Shown here: piece after piece, positions 1 to 11,236 of the stretch
How positions within the stretch are numbered: position 1 is the first letter of the stretch
Layout: each line of letters opens with the position of its first letter
Assembly (NCBI RefSeq): GCF_000330505.1
Contig: NW_004440286.1
Span: 125,775 to 189,774 of the forward strand
Origin: Entamoeba invadens IP1
Lineage: Eukaryota; Evosea; Mastigamoebida; Endamoebidae
Reading direction: 5' to 3'
Length of the DNA stretch: 64,000 nt
Notes under the pieces: generated by a model
What the model saw: the letters and a program-made list of their open reading frames with translations, nothing else
Database searches by the model: none
Told to the model about the DNA's origin: nothing
Position numbers and translations under genes: made by a program

Positions 1-695
1 CCACTTTCATTAAAAGTAATATATTTTATAAAAAACACAGTCTATTTCATTAAAAGTAATATAATTCATTAAATACAATATAAACCATAAAAAATACTGT
101 CGAAAATATAAAAACATAATCGATTTATTAAAAAATATTATCGATTTGAAACCAATAAGCACTGTATTGTGTTTACTAAATTTATTTTTTGAATAATTAT
201 ATGTTTCATTTACTCAAACACAACAATTATTTTTAAATTTCATGAACAATGGCGTGTGAATTAATGAATAATATTGCTTTTAATTTGAAACAATTAACAT
301 TTGAATAAAAAATAAATTTAAAATACGTTTCTAATTTTTTTAATAAAAATTATGTTTTATTGTATGTTTTGTTTGAAATGCATTTTAGTTTTTAGGTGCA
401 CACGTTGACTTTTTCTTGTCAATCAAAATAAAGTAGCAAATACATATTTATTGTAATAACTTTTATTTTTTTTATATGAAATATAAAATATAAATAAATC
501 GAAGTTTTTTATTTTTTGTAAAAAAAATAATTTTCTTCTTGTTTCTAACAGTAAGTATTTTACCTATTAAACGGGTTAAAATATTCAGTTGAAAAACAGT
601 TGAAAAACCGCGAACCTCTAGTATACTTTCATTACATCTTTTAATTATTGAACATAGTGACTAAATAAACGAATTAAAACTGTTACACGAGTGAA
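1..695. other. AT-rich intergenic region with a 19-bp direct repeat
   Basis: No coding signal was seen on either strand. A 19-bp direct repeat (TTTCATTAAAAGTAATATA) occurs at 5-23 and again at 45-63. The rest is ordinary AT-rich spacer downstream of the Sec24-like gene. Confidence 0.6.
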
Positions 696-2712
696 TTAAT
701 CGGCACCCAAACTTAATATAAAGCTTTGGTAATCCCATGTGTTATCCGGTTTCGGATCTACAACAAGCCATTCCTTCCATTTCTCCGAGCAATCGACCGT
801 CACGCATCTTTCCCCCATACTCTTAAGTATTTGTAATAGACTTTCTGCCACCTCATTCTTGTCTTCAGTAATATGGAAGTTTTCTGCTATTTCCGTAATA
901 GTTGTTACTCCAAAGACTTTCTTAAGAACTTTCTTCTCGACTGTTTTGTCGACACAAATCGTGACATAATCGCCAAAGACAAATATACAAAGTTTCCCCG
1001 TCACTTCGCTCTGACTCAAAGACACTATTTTCACTCCGCCGAAGCTATCGAGAGTGTATAACACCGGAATCGGAAATTGTGAATTCCCGCGCATTTCCCG
1101 CAGATGCGCCGCGGTGATGTAATTCTTCTCCATTTTCAATATAGGCGACTTTAAGAGGCAAAACAGATTATAACGCACTTGGTCTCTGTCTTTGCAGTAC
1201 TTCGGGACGTTTCGCGCAATTTGCTCTAAGTACTTTTTAGCTTCGAGGATCCCTTTTTTCTTCGCAATTTCCACACAAACATTACTGCACGCGATCGTCA
1301 ACGCAGTGCAATTGATCTCGGGAGCGTTACCATATGGCAACCAAGTCGTTTGAATACGCAACACTCTCTCTTTGTTCTCATTAGTATACAGAAAGACAGT
1401 TTGTATATAAAACTTGGTGCACGAGAAGTCGCTCAAAATTTCGTACTCTACAACAAGACACGAACTCGGCTCGACACATGGAACTGCTAGTAAGTCGTTA
1501 TTCCTCATATTGAAATTTCCATATCGAGTGACCGTCGTCATGTTCTCTGTCGTCCTCACTCGGAACACCGCCTCGCGACATACACTCTGTACTATATCTC
1601 TCGTCATCGTGTGACGTAAGACCCCAAAATTCGAGATGACGTGTGTCCTCCCACCAGTCCGTCGAACAAAGTCGCATAACGTAGCAGTATCGTACGAGGT
1701 ATGAAGACTCAAAAACAAGTCGATTGTGATCATGTTATTGTTCATTAACACAGATAAGTCAGTGTAATACTCTGAATGTGTCGAATCAAGAGTCTCAGAG
1801 TCTAATTGTAAAGACCCTTGTCCTGTTGGTTGACTCCCATGGATACATATGACTTTCCCTCCACGACTTCCCTACACTGTTACATCATTGCTTCCCTTTA
1901 AAAGATCATTCAAACAACTTACCAAGAACAAACTAGAAGGCAATTGACCGTCTTCATCGCAAGCCCAAAAACACTTTGATTCACACTTGCAGGAAAGCTG
2001 ATGGTATCAAACAAGTCAAGCACTTTAGTAAGATCACACGCTTTAGTGAGATATGTCTCTACATTACATATAATGTCATCGGGTTCTTCAACAAAAACAT
2101 CAACACTATACTTCCCACGTACTACTTTAATCAGAGAAACATTGCTGCCATACACCAATATACCAACTTTGGTCTTCTCACTCAACTCTCTGTGTTATAA
2201 AATGGTCTTTTCATATTGATTGATATGTAAACAAATCAATTATTAGAATAGTTAAATTATAATAAAGTAATTATTAAACTATAGTAAAAAAGCAAACTAA
2301 TAACAGCGTCTTTGATGATGGTCTTTGTTGACTCCCAGAGTATCGAATCAACTGCAAAAACAACACAGACATCTTGCATCGGTCTTCTCGTGAAATTTGT
2401 ATCAGTGACTATTTCAAAAGACTCTACTGATAGTTCGGGGTACTTTTGTGTTCCCTCGCTCAAGTCATAATATATCGATTTCTCTGTGTTAATAGTGTCA
2501 CATAAACAACACTGCCACTTGTTAGGTGCAATAAGTGTGTTGTATTTATTCATATACCCCCGACATTTCGAGCACCTTGCCAATTTCTCTGTCGGAATTT
2601 TTTGGACCGGAGCGTATTGTGGGGTGTAGACTATGTAAAAAGGGATGCCGCTCTGTTTGCGGATCGACTCTGTTTTCGGGATCCTGTCCAGACTGCATTG
2701 TATGAACGACAT
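696..2712 (-). CDS. SEC24: Sec24-like COPII coat subunit, three exons
   Basis: Predicted COPII inner-coat cargo adaptor acting at ER exit sites. My exon model is 2712-2298, 2187-1934 and 1871-696, giving about 614 aa. Exon 1 carries the zinc-finger region (CSKC, then CCLC, near residues 42-68) and the start of the trunk domain. Exon 2 continues the trunk. Exon 3 reads through a GGKV segment and then the Sec24-type run IDLFLS with TGG, followed by the beta-sandwich, helical and gelsolin-like C-terminus. Intron 2 has donor GTTTGT and acceptor TAG in phase 0. Intron 1 has donor GTTTGC; its acceptor is less certain because several AGs are tandem (2188-2192). It lacks the long disordered N-terminus of most Sec24 proteins. 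Sec23 is the alternative, but the trunk and cargo-side signature fit Sec24 better. Confidence 0.82.
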
Positions 2713-2926
2713 GAGAAATACTAGATTTTTGAGTTCTTTGTTTCTTGTTCTTTCAAAACAGTTTTCCGTCGCATTGAATTTATTTGTATTTATTTGAATT
2801 TATTGAAAGTTTACTTCTTAAATTAGTGACTTTTTATTGTAAAATTTGGGGGATTTCTGTATTAAAAATGTACTACAATTCTCTCCAAGAAGACGTCTAA
2901 AAATAGATAAACACGTGTCCAATTGA

Positions 2927-4363
2927 TTAGTATTTTTCTTGTGAAAGCACTTTCGAGTCCCAACGTTGTTCTCTCACAATAGCAGGAATAGAGGAAGGCG
3001 GGACTCTTCCAAACTCGGTGATGACTACAGTGATCATCTCCTGAGGGACTTCGTCGTACATTGTCGCATTCTTACACATTCTGCACATTTCTTTTTCGTT
3101 CTTGAGTATCCCATCCGTCATCTTATATGTCTCACAACACACTATAACTGGTATGTGCATCTTCTGTGCAGCATAAATAACTGATGCAGAGCCCGCTCTC
3201 GTGTATACAGACCCTCTTCCGTCCATAGCTGAAGCTGAAGAAAGTACTCGAGTAACCGTCCCCAATACTATTTGAAGTCCACCTGGTAGAATGTAAGTAG
3301 TATCTATTCCAATGTCTGTAAGAGCTCGCGCGAAGTAAGCTCCTTCTTTCAGCGGTGATGTCTCGACTACAATGACTTTAAAATCCGTTCCTTTTGCGTA
3401 TTGGTTTTTAAAAATGTTTAATAAGAGTGTTGAATAGTTAAGTGTAAGGATGACGGCGTGTTGGTTGATATATTTGTACGTGTCCACCACTATCTCTCAG
3501 TCTTTTTTCCTTCAAAACATTTTAATTCCTCAAAACACTCAAACCAAACCTTTTGAAATGATCTCCTTTTGACTCCCAATGATGCTCATCGAGATCGTCT
3601 GCGCCGTTTGCAACGCCTCGCCAATCTCGAGGTTTTTCATGAAGATGAAATTCTTCACGTTATTCATCCCGACAGTGACACTTCGTGCGTTTTCAAGGAG
3701 TTTCATCGCATCTTCGACCATTGGGACACATTGAATGCTTTGTGTGAATGGTGTCGATTGGAGCATTTGGATGATGCAGTCGATGAATCGAAGTGCTCTG
3801 ACTGTACTTCCAATGCACTTATATTCACTGCACTCCAACGCAAATTGTAAGAAAGAAAAGTGAACGGCATTACTGTTAAGAGGGATGACCGGCATTCTCT
3901 TCACGTCGCCAACCATTAACCTAATTGGGTCAAAGCACACAGAGCCTTGACTACTTTGAGGCTTAACTTCCTTTTCGCTCTTCTTTTTCTGCGGGGTTTT
4001 GTTCTGTTTCTCGTCGTGTTTTTCCTTCTCTCCCTGTTGTTGTTCTTTCTTTTCCTTTTTCGATGGGGGCTGTGGAATTGGTGGAATTCCCGCTGCGACG
4101 CGTGCAGCTTTTTTGTCGTGTTTTTGTTGTTTTTTGAGTGCTTTGAGTTCTTTATTAGTTAGTTGGTGTTCCCCCTCGACTTTTTCTTCTTTTTGGACTT
4201 CTTTGTTTTCGTCGTCTTTTTTCATGATGGGCGTACTTTTCTGGGACTTTTGCGTCTTTTGTCCCTTTTGTTGTTGCTTTTGTTGAGTCGGTTGTTTCTT
4301 TGAAGGATCTTTTTGGCCAAGTTGCGCGTCTTCAGTGATATTTTTGTGTTGTGCCTCACTCAT
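2927..4363 (-). CDS. GCD2: eIF2B delta subunit (GCD2), two exons
   Basis: Regulatory-core subunit of eIF2B, the guanine nucleotide exchange factor for translation initiation factor eIF2. The exons are 4363-3550 and 3489-2927, with a 60-bp intron (donor GTTTGG, acceptor ATAG) joining in phase to give about 458 aa. The N-terminal ~130 residues are a Lys/Gln/Glu-rich low-complexity tail typical of the delta subunit. The remainder is the Rossmann-like eIF2B alpha/beta/delta fold. Signs of this are the helical part in exon 1, then VILT.NYS, VIVVETSPLKEG, the GSVYTRAGSA stretch and PVIVCCETYK in exon 2. The basic tail is why I chose delta over alpha or beta. The start is the ATG at 4363; the codon before it is TTG. 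Confidence 0.88.
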
Positions 4364-4498
4364 CAAAAAATTCGATTGATTTTATTTCATTTCCACACAA
4401 AAAATGGAGAAAAAGGAAACCCTCACAAGTCCTTTATTCAAATTCAACTAAAAAAGTTCTTCGATTCCTCTTGAAAATCAAATGAGAATTAAAAAGTG

Positions 4499-4936
4499 TT
4501 AATTAATTAATTTATTCACCAACGAACCGACTCTCCACAAGATGATGACTAAGAGGAGATTAAAGAAGTTGATATATGCGTTCCTTTGGCTCCTGAAAAG
4601 TCTATATGTCAATCGTTATATCACAACTAAATTACTCTCTTGAACGTAACAAAAAGCAAACTCCGTGTAATTTGCAATTCTAGTGTTAATTTGGGTGTCG
4701 ACGGGCATCTCATCTTTAATCGCCTCATATCTTTTCATTCTGTAAAAAGACTCGGCATACAACAGAGTGACCAAGACTAACACGGTGATTGAGATGATTT
4801 TAGTCTTAACAACTGCCTTCGTTAATTTAAGGATCTGTTTCTTCACAACTTTTGGAATTGGGATGATGAGCAAAGTCAATGTTGTAATGAGTACAAGACT
4901 AATTCCGTAAGTCAATGTATACATGATAGAGATCAT
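4499..4936 (-). CDS. BAP31/YET-family ER membrane protein, minimal form, two exons
   Basis: Predicted ER membrane protein related to B-cell receptor-associated protein 31 (yeast Yet1/3), a family linked to membrane-protein export and quality control. The exons are 4936-4662 and 4601-4499, with a 60-bp intron (donor GTTTGC, acceptor TAG), giving 125 aa. Exon 1 encodes two hydrophobic segments (about residues 8-27 and 47-64), then RMKRYE. Exon 2 encodes the family hallmark LFRSQRN followed by a third membrane segment. The cytoplasmic coiled-coil tail and KKxx signal of animal BAP31 are absent; the protein stops just after TM3. Without splicing, the first exon reads into a meaningless 14-residue tail. 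An alternative ATG lies at 4924. Confidence 0.75.
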
Positions 4937-5389
4937 TCTTCTTCTTTTTCTAGTTCTTAATTACTTTATCTTTAAATCATTTGAATGTGATAAGCTTTAA
5001 TATTTTTTGTTTTTTAAAATGTTATTTCATTTTTTTTGGTGAAAATAATCAAAGATCATTTTTACACTAAACCATATTATATAGTTAAATAAAATTTTAT
5101 ATATAGTATATTTAATTGATTTGTTTTATAATTGATAATATAAGTATAATTATTATAAATTATAATTAAATAATTACATTATTTAATTATAATTTATAAT
5201 AATTATAATTAATTTATAAAACATTTCGTGTTCAAAAACAAATCAAATTAAAAGTTATAATAAAACAATTAGAATTTTAACTATTCAATAAGAGATTTAA
5301 AAATAAAAGTAACGAATGAAGGAGATATGAAAAACTCTAATACACAACACTATTAATAGAAAAAGACGAGGAACTGATTAATCTTCTTG
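4937..5389. other. Divergent intergenic region with a perfect AT palindrome
   Basis: No coding signal seen. This is the shared upstream region of the BAP31-like gene (minus) and the RalGAP-like gene (plus). It contains a perfect 30-bp inverted repeat at 5145-5207, listed separately. Confidence 0.6.
5145..5207. repeat. Perfect 30-bp inverted repeat (cruciform-forming palindrome)
   Basis: The left arm 5145-5174 and right arm 5178-5207 are exact reverse complements, separated by TAC. The sequence is almost pure A/T. The flanking bases 5144 and 5208 do not pair, so the palindrome ends there. It lies between divergently transcribed genes. Confidence 0.9.
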
Positions 5390-8300
5390 ATGCTTTCTCC
5401 GACAGTCAAAACGACTGAACTGCTGACCCAACCAGCCAACACGAATGTGACTGCGTTTTTGCAATCGACAGTAGAGTACGATGTTGTAAGACTTGTAGTC
5501 AATAACATCTCTACACGGATAGTAGAGGCAAGTGCACAACTTCCCACAGACGACCATTGTAAGTGGTTTGTTCTTTTAGACTCTTTGAATGGTATAATTG
5601 ATATATAGGGTGATGGAAGTTATTGGCAAAGGGTTATCCTTCCCATACAGCGAAATAGAAACGATTTCAACGTGCTTAGGAATCTACGAGAATTGGTTTA
5701 GTGAAGAGATGGACACCCCACAACCAATTAAAGCTAACACCAAACACTACACTGAGATATTCTTAGGCCAAATGAGTATGTTATACACTCGAAGAGTTGA
5801 CCCGTGTTCCCCACAAACCCTTATTAAATACGCCGAGTTGTGTTTAAGAGGGTTAGTCGCATTGCGCAAAGTGAGTGAAAGAGTGAGCGACCCCGAGACT
5901 CTTCGTCGCCTTGTAGTTGTTTTAATGGGGTCTATAGATGATGTCTGTGGACCTGATGACAACTTGTGTACCCAACTTCCGATGTCGAAAGTGGTTGATG
6001 TTGGCATAGTCATCTTATATCAACAGTTCACCCGTCTTGGGACGACTGAGGCGAACATCTGGAACTTCTTCATGAGGAGACACTCCATTTGGGTCCGAAT
6101 CAATGAAGTTGCGACGAATTGGGCACGTTATGTGATGCTCATTCAAACGGCGTTGTTCAAGTGGTTATATTCCGAAGTTGGTGGAGACACTGTCGAAGTG
6201 TTTGTGACATTCAATAAGACCACTGTGCAAACCACTTTTAAGAAGACGTATGCGTTCCGATTTTGGTTACGTGTGTTGCATTTAGTAGGAAACTTGACAT
6301 TGATTCAAGACAATAAGGTCTTTTGTGTCGTCCAACAAGGCATTAACGAGTTAATTCTTGACATCATTAATTTCCAGAGTAAACAACCGTTGCCGAATGG
6401 AAATGATATATTGAATATCTTCATCGACGCTTTGTATCAACCAATACACTTCTTGGACCATAACAAATACAGTGAAGGGATCATCGTCATAGTCAAATCG
6501 ACGACTCAAATCGTTCGCAAGTTACTCGAAACAACTATATTTGAAACTAAACACAACGTCAAGTTACTCAAAATCTTCCAATGTGCCTTATTGAGTGCTA
6601 ACATGAATGTGGTCGAAGCAGCTGTTCAACTCACTGCCGGATTTTTCAATGAAAAGACACCGACATTTGCGTTGTTATATCCAGCACTGAACGTTGCTAT
6701 TAATCAATGTGTGAGTAAGTCACAACCGAACTTCAAAGAGTGTGCTATTAAACTTATAGAAGAGGTCCAACTGTCGATTGGCAGAGAGCGGTTGAAGTAC
6801 GAGATCCCACACCTTGGTGGGAACAATGACGTAATAACCTTTGCCGATGTGAAACAGAAGTTAGTTGACGATGCTTTGCAAGCGTTTGAGAATGAAAGTA
6901 AGTCGGACATCTTGAAGTTACTGATTGGAGTCTTCTCACGATTTGTAATGGACGCTGTTGAGACGGGGAATGTCACAGAAATGATCGCGAAGGTCATCAA
7001 ATGCTTTACTCAAACGAATAGTCAATTGACTCTTTTACTGACTACAGAGTGTAACGACCTCATTAACTTCCTCGAAACCCTTATTGAGTATTCCTCATTC
7101 TGTGAAAACCCACCGAATGCGTTATACCCCCTCTTCAATTTCTTACTCACGTTTATTGATAATAAGAAACAAGACGCGCCATGTTATAACTATGGGGCAC
7201 TTGTCAATACCTTTGTAAAGATCTATACCTGCTGCTTTGAAATTATCGAACCGACCGTCTTCACGAAATGTAATCAAACTTTGGCAGTCTTGGCGAGAAA
7301 TATCACGCTGGAAAGACTCCCACAAATAGAAACGTTCTTCGACGCAAGACTCGCAAACTGTTTTGATGACTACGTCTTGCCTATTATGACTCTGCAAACA
7401 GCAATCGACGAAGTGCAAATCAGAAAGTCGTTTGTGTTGAATGGAAATGACTCCTTTGAAGACTACATCCACATTTACTCACAAAATTGCCAAATTCTGA
7501 CATTCATTGAAATTCCTTGGGCAAACAACAAACACACAAATGGCGTGATCTGCATTTCTCGAACACAATATGGCAAGAAATGCTTCTTCTTTAGATATGT
7601 CCCAGACGCAGATAATGAAGATTGGGGACTTTTCTTGTCAGAGACAGCACCAGTACTCTCCGAGCAAACACCTTTGGCCATTACGTTTGTTACTCTTCTT
7701 ATTACTTTTGATGGTATTATAATTAATAATTATTATAATTAATGATACTAATAAATTATATTATTTACTAATTAATACAATAACATTACAGGGAAACAGA
7801 CTGGAAATTAGAAACTCCAGTGAATGTAGCAGACTTAGTGACAAGTGCGGAAGAAGACGTCAAAACGATAGAGAACAGTGATGCACGACTGAAAGCGCCA
7901 CTTGTCATCACACAAGAATTCTTAAGGAAGAATCGAACACTAAGTAAGAGTGGGATGACTCGTCTGTTATTACGTATGTTGGACATCACACACATCACAA
8001 ACCCATTTAAAACTACACAACCAACAAACGCTATATATAGTGTATTGCATGAGTTAGATAACATGTCTACAAAGAATAAAGTGTTGGTCGACATCACATG
8101 TGAAACGGGTGCTACTAAAGAATTTGTTTCGTTTGTCAATCGACTGGGAGATGTCATTATAACGGACGTATCCAAAATCATGAAATACGAAGATGACACC
8201 GTCGAAATGGTCTTCTCGACACCTTTGATTACAAAGCCTCGTGAAGCTTTAGTCCCTCTTGTCCACGTTGTCTGGAATGGTACTGAGAAACCTAATGATG

Positions 8301-9004
8301 AAACGACGATTTCTATTCTTCCTACAACTTCCGATTTGTATGTCTTGGACAGCATTACAACGGATGTGCCATCACAAAAATTGGTCCATCTGTCGGTGTT
8401 GCCTTTGGTGATCCACGCGATGATCATGAGATTGGTGAGAAAGACCATCTTACCGTTGAACCCGATTATTGCTCGGAAAGACAAAATTGTCGCATTCCAC
8501 GAGAAGACGTGCGACGTACAAGCGTTTGTCGACGTCCTCTTTACTCGAAGCTGGATGAATAAAATGCAGAACCAAAACTTTGAACCAAAAACACTGTTCA
8601 ATGTCAGTGTCCCCGAAATCGACTTACCAGATCCCATTAAAGTCACTGTTATCGAGCCCGTCGAACAAAAAGTCGAGACGCCAAAGAAACGCAATTCGTT
8701 GGAAGAGAAGTCGATAGCAAAGAAACACAAGAGTCTGTGGAACAGAAAGAGCTCTGCAAATTTGAAAGAAGAAAAACAAAAGGAGAAAGAGGAGAAACAA
8801 CGAGAGAAGGAGAAAGAAAAGGAAGAGAAACAAAGCGCTAAAGAAGTTAAAGAAGCTAAAGGAAAAGATGAAGGAAGTTCTTTAATACAACAACGCTCTC
8901 ACACCCCAGCTATGACAGAGAGATCTCCTTCACCATCTCCAAGAGGCGAAAGAAAGAAGACCACATTCACTGGACTTTTCAAGAAGAAAGATCCAAAGAA
9001 GTGA
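5390..9004 (+). CDS. Rap/Ral GTPase-activating protein-like, three exons
   Basis: Large protein of the RalGAP-alpha/TSC2 type, predicted to accelerate GTP hydrolysis on a Rap, Ral or Rheb-class GTPase. The exons are 5390-5565, 5609-7684 and 7792-9004, with introns of 43 bp (donor GTTTGT, acceptor ATATAG) and 107 bp (GTTTGT, TACAG). They join in phase to about 1154 aa. The first two-thirds is helical-repeat-like. The C-terminal part resembles a Rap/Ran-GAP domain: an LVDI..ETGA lead, FVNRLG, then VEMVFST and VHVVWNG, followed by a beta-rich half. The catalytic Asn helix is not obvious to me, so activity is unproven. The tail is a Lys/Glu coiled-coil-like stretch with SPSPSP, ending in GLFKKKDPKK. 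The start is the first ATG after an in-frame stop; an upstream exon is possible. Confidence 0.7.
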
Positions 9005-9110
9005 TTTTTTCGTATTATTTTGTAATAGAATTTGTAATAGAATGAATATAGTATATTATAGTATATTATAGTACTTTGAGTATAGTATATATATATAATA
9101 ACAAAACTAT

Positions 9111-9803
9111 TCAAAAATAGTTATAGCAGTCAGTCGAGGTATGTCCGAACTCTTTACACATACTACAAAACAGCTTCTTCTCTGGCTGTTGTTGTTGATG
9201 AAAATTCCGCGTCGACTTTTTGGAGGCGACGTATCGAAGTTTTTGATTAGTTCGAGATAAGGACGACTTTGGATCATACCACACATTCTGATGATTTTGC
9301 TCTTTAATTTCGTCGAGAATGTCATTGATGAATCGAGGAGCATTCTTACACTTCAAGGCAGTGTGCCCAATACTCCCACATCTCGAACACCGCCCAACTA
9401 GCAATTTGCGCGTTTGAAGTTTTGCCTTCCGCACCATCTCCCTGTAAGCCTTGTCTTCTTTGGCAAGTGGACTCTTCTCTTCTTTATGGGGTTTCTTTTC
9501 TTCTTTGATTTTTTTGTTGTCTGCGTCAATTAAATGAGTGAATTGGTCTTTGATTGTCGTTTGAATATCAGTCCTGATACTCAGAGCCTCGACTTTCTCT
9601 TCACTGTCTTTGAAACTGTTGTCTTGCACACTTTGAATCTTTTCGATAGACATCTCGTGTTGTCCGTCTGTTATATTCTGAATGTTTACATCAATAAAAG
9701 AGTCAGTTTGATATTGTGGTTGGATAAGTTTTGGCTTTTCGTTCTCTTCTTCTTTTTCGAGAGAAATAGAATCCACTGAAATGGTGTTCTTCTCAAGTTC
9801 CAT
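9111..9803 (-). CDS. Zinc-knuckle (CCHC) protein
   Basis: A 230-aa protein. Its C-terminal half holds two CX2CX4HX4C zinc knuckles: CSRCGSIGHTALKC near residue 138 and CSMCKEFGHTSTDC near residue 212. The N-terminal half is acidic and Lys/Glu-rich, without a fold I recognise. Such knuckles usually bind single-stranded RNA, so an RNA-binding or RNA-processing role is the reasonable inference. It converges tail to tail with the RalGAP-like gene, with only about 105 bp between the stops. No single known ortholog is recognisable. Confidence 0.75.
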   Translation of the reverse strand: MELEKNTISVDSISLEKEEENEKPKLIQPQYQTDSFIDVNIQNITDGQHEMSIEKIQSVQDNSFKDSEEKVEALSIRTDIQTTIKDQFTHLIDADNKKIKEEKKPHKEEKSPLAKEDKAYREMVRKAKLQTRKLLVGRCSRCGSIGHTALKCKNAPRFINDILDEIKEQNHQNVWYDPKSSLSRTNQKLRYVASKKSTRNFHQQQQPEKKLFCSMCKEFGHTSTDCYNYF

Positions 9804-9845
9804 CTATTCATCTATTTTTGATTGTTTTTTCTTTGTTGTGTATTT

Positions 9846-9945
9846 AATATTTATTAATATATTTATTAATATATTTATTAATATATTTATTAATATATTT
9901 ATTAATATATTTATTAGTATATTTATTAGTATATTCATTAGTATA
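9846..9945. repeat. 12-bp AT tandem repeat array
   Basis: About eight head-to-tail copies of a TTATTAATATAT-like unit lie just upstream of the zinc-knuckle gene's start. The last copies diverge to TTATTAGTATAT and TCATTAGTATAT. Confidence 0.85.
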
Positions 9946-10078
9946 TTGTTATTAATATTAAAAAACTAGTAATAATCAGTAATAATAACTTTAATTAATC
10001 AAAGCTATTTTTTACTTTAGAAAAGTGGACGAAATGACAAAACTAAAGGTAATAGTAGTTTAATAGTAAACACCAATA

Positions 10079-11236
10079 TCACATGGACATAGTCACATCA
10101 CTGAACCACTCGTGCTGAAGACACTCTTTTGCAGTTGCTCGCTTAAATTCGTCATAAATGAGCATTTTCTCCAATAAGTCCGCCAACACATCAGCGTCGC
10201 TTTCATTGATTTTGTATTTATCAATCAGTACATCCTTAGTCTTCCACATTTTAAGAGAAGCGTTAGGGATGTGTTTGAGCTCCAAATTAGATTTGAAGTA
10301 TTTTGGAGCGTTTGGTGCATACTTCAAGTACCGGTTTTGGAAGAACCCGAGGAGCTCCATGAACTGAGCCAGATGGTCTTCTTCGATAGAGAAGGATTCA
10401 CTTCCTTTTGGCTTGAACAAATAGTCTCCCGTTACTAATTCGAAGATCATACATCCATGTGACCACACATCGACTGGACACCCCCAGTGGAGTCCCAGAA
10501 TGACTTCAGGAGCTCTATATTCGAGTGTTTGGATATCATCTGTGAATCTTTTAGTGACCCAATTTGCGTTTCCAAAGTCTGCGAGTTTTGTTGTGAAATG
10601 TTCTGGCAACGGGTCCTCCGAATTTTTCGGGACGGTGAATGAGAGTAATACATTTTCAGGTTTCAAGTCGGTGTGAATGATTCCACACCGGGTATGAATG
10701 AAGTCCAATGCTTGAAGAACTTGCTTAGAGATATATTTAGCACTTGGAAGAGGTATCCCATGGTACTTATAATATTTAATTAAGTCCAATAAGTTCGATC
10801 CACCGACGTCCATGACTAAACAGATATGTGTCCCATTCGGGCCGTTAATACTAAAGTTATCTAAAATGTGTAACAAGGGTTGTCTTAACTCTTTGTCGCT
10901 ATCCGTAATCTTTTGCATCAACTTAATCTCATCAATCGCCATCTCCGTATACGTCTTCGCGCTTTTAACTACCTTCAGCGCTCCTACTTTCCCACTCTCT
11001 TTCCTTTGGACTAACCATACCGTCGAAAAGTGACCAAACCCTAATTTGGACTGAACTACATACCCGTTGTATTCATCACCTACTTTAACCGGGTGATACC
11101 CCCCAAAGCGATAAAATTTCGGTTTCTCAACATACTCCCCTTCGGAGTTTTCATACCCGTCAGACGATTCATCTTCTTCTGTCACAGTCGGTTTTTTCTG
11201 TTTCAAACGTGCAAATTTGTTCTTGACACTCTTCAT
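10079..11236 (-). CDS. SR-protein kinase (SRPK family)
   Basis: Ser/Thr kinase predicted to phosphorylate Arg/Ser-rich splicing factors. It has 385 aa and starts at ATG 11236. The SRPK lead GGYHPVKVGD precedes the kinase domain, and the glycine loop reads LGFGHFSTVWL. The ATP lysine sits in ALKVVKSA, followed by the family-typical YTEMAIDEI. The catalytic loop is HTDLKPEN, the Mg loop DFGNANW, and the activation segment ends LEYRAPEV. SRPKs usually have a spacer of about 200 residues splitting the kinase; here it is reduced to a few residues (SFTVPKNSEDP), so this is a compact form. The N-terminal ~40 residues are acidic and disordered. Confidence 0.93.
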   Translation of the reverse strand: MKSVKNKFARLKQKKPTVTEEDESSDGYENSEGEYVEKPKFYRFGGYHPVKVGDEYNGYVVQSKLGFGHFSTVWLVQRKESGKVGALKVVKSAKTYTEMAIDEIKLMQKITDSDKELRQPLLHILDNFSINGPNGTHICLVMDVGGSNLLDLIKYYKYHGIPLPSAKYISKQVLQALDFIHTRCGIIHTDLKPENVLLSFTVPKNSEDPLPEHFTTKLADFGNANWVTKRFTDDIQTLEYRAPEVILGLHWGCPVDVWSHGCMIFELVTGDYLFKPKGSESFSIEEDHLAQFMELLGFFQNRYLKYAPNAPKYFKSNLELKHIPNASLKMWKTKDVLIDKYKINESDADVLADLLEKMLIYDEFKRATAKECLQHEWFSDVTMSM

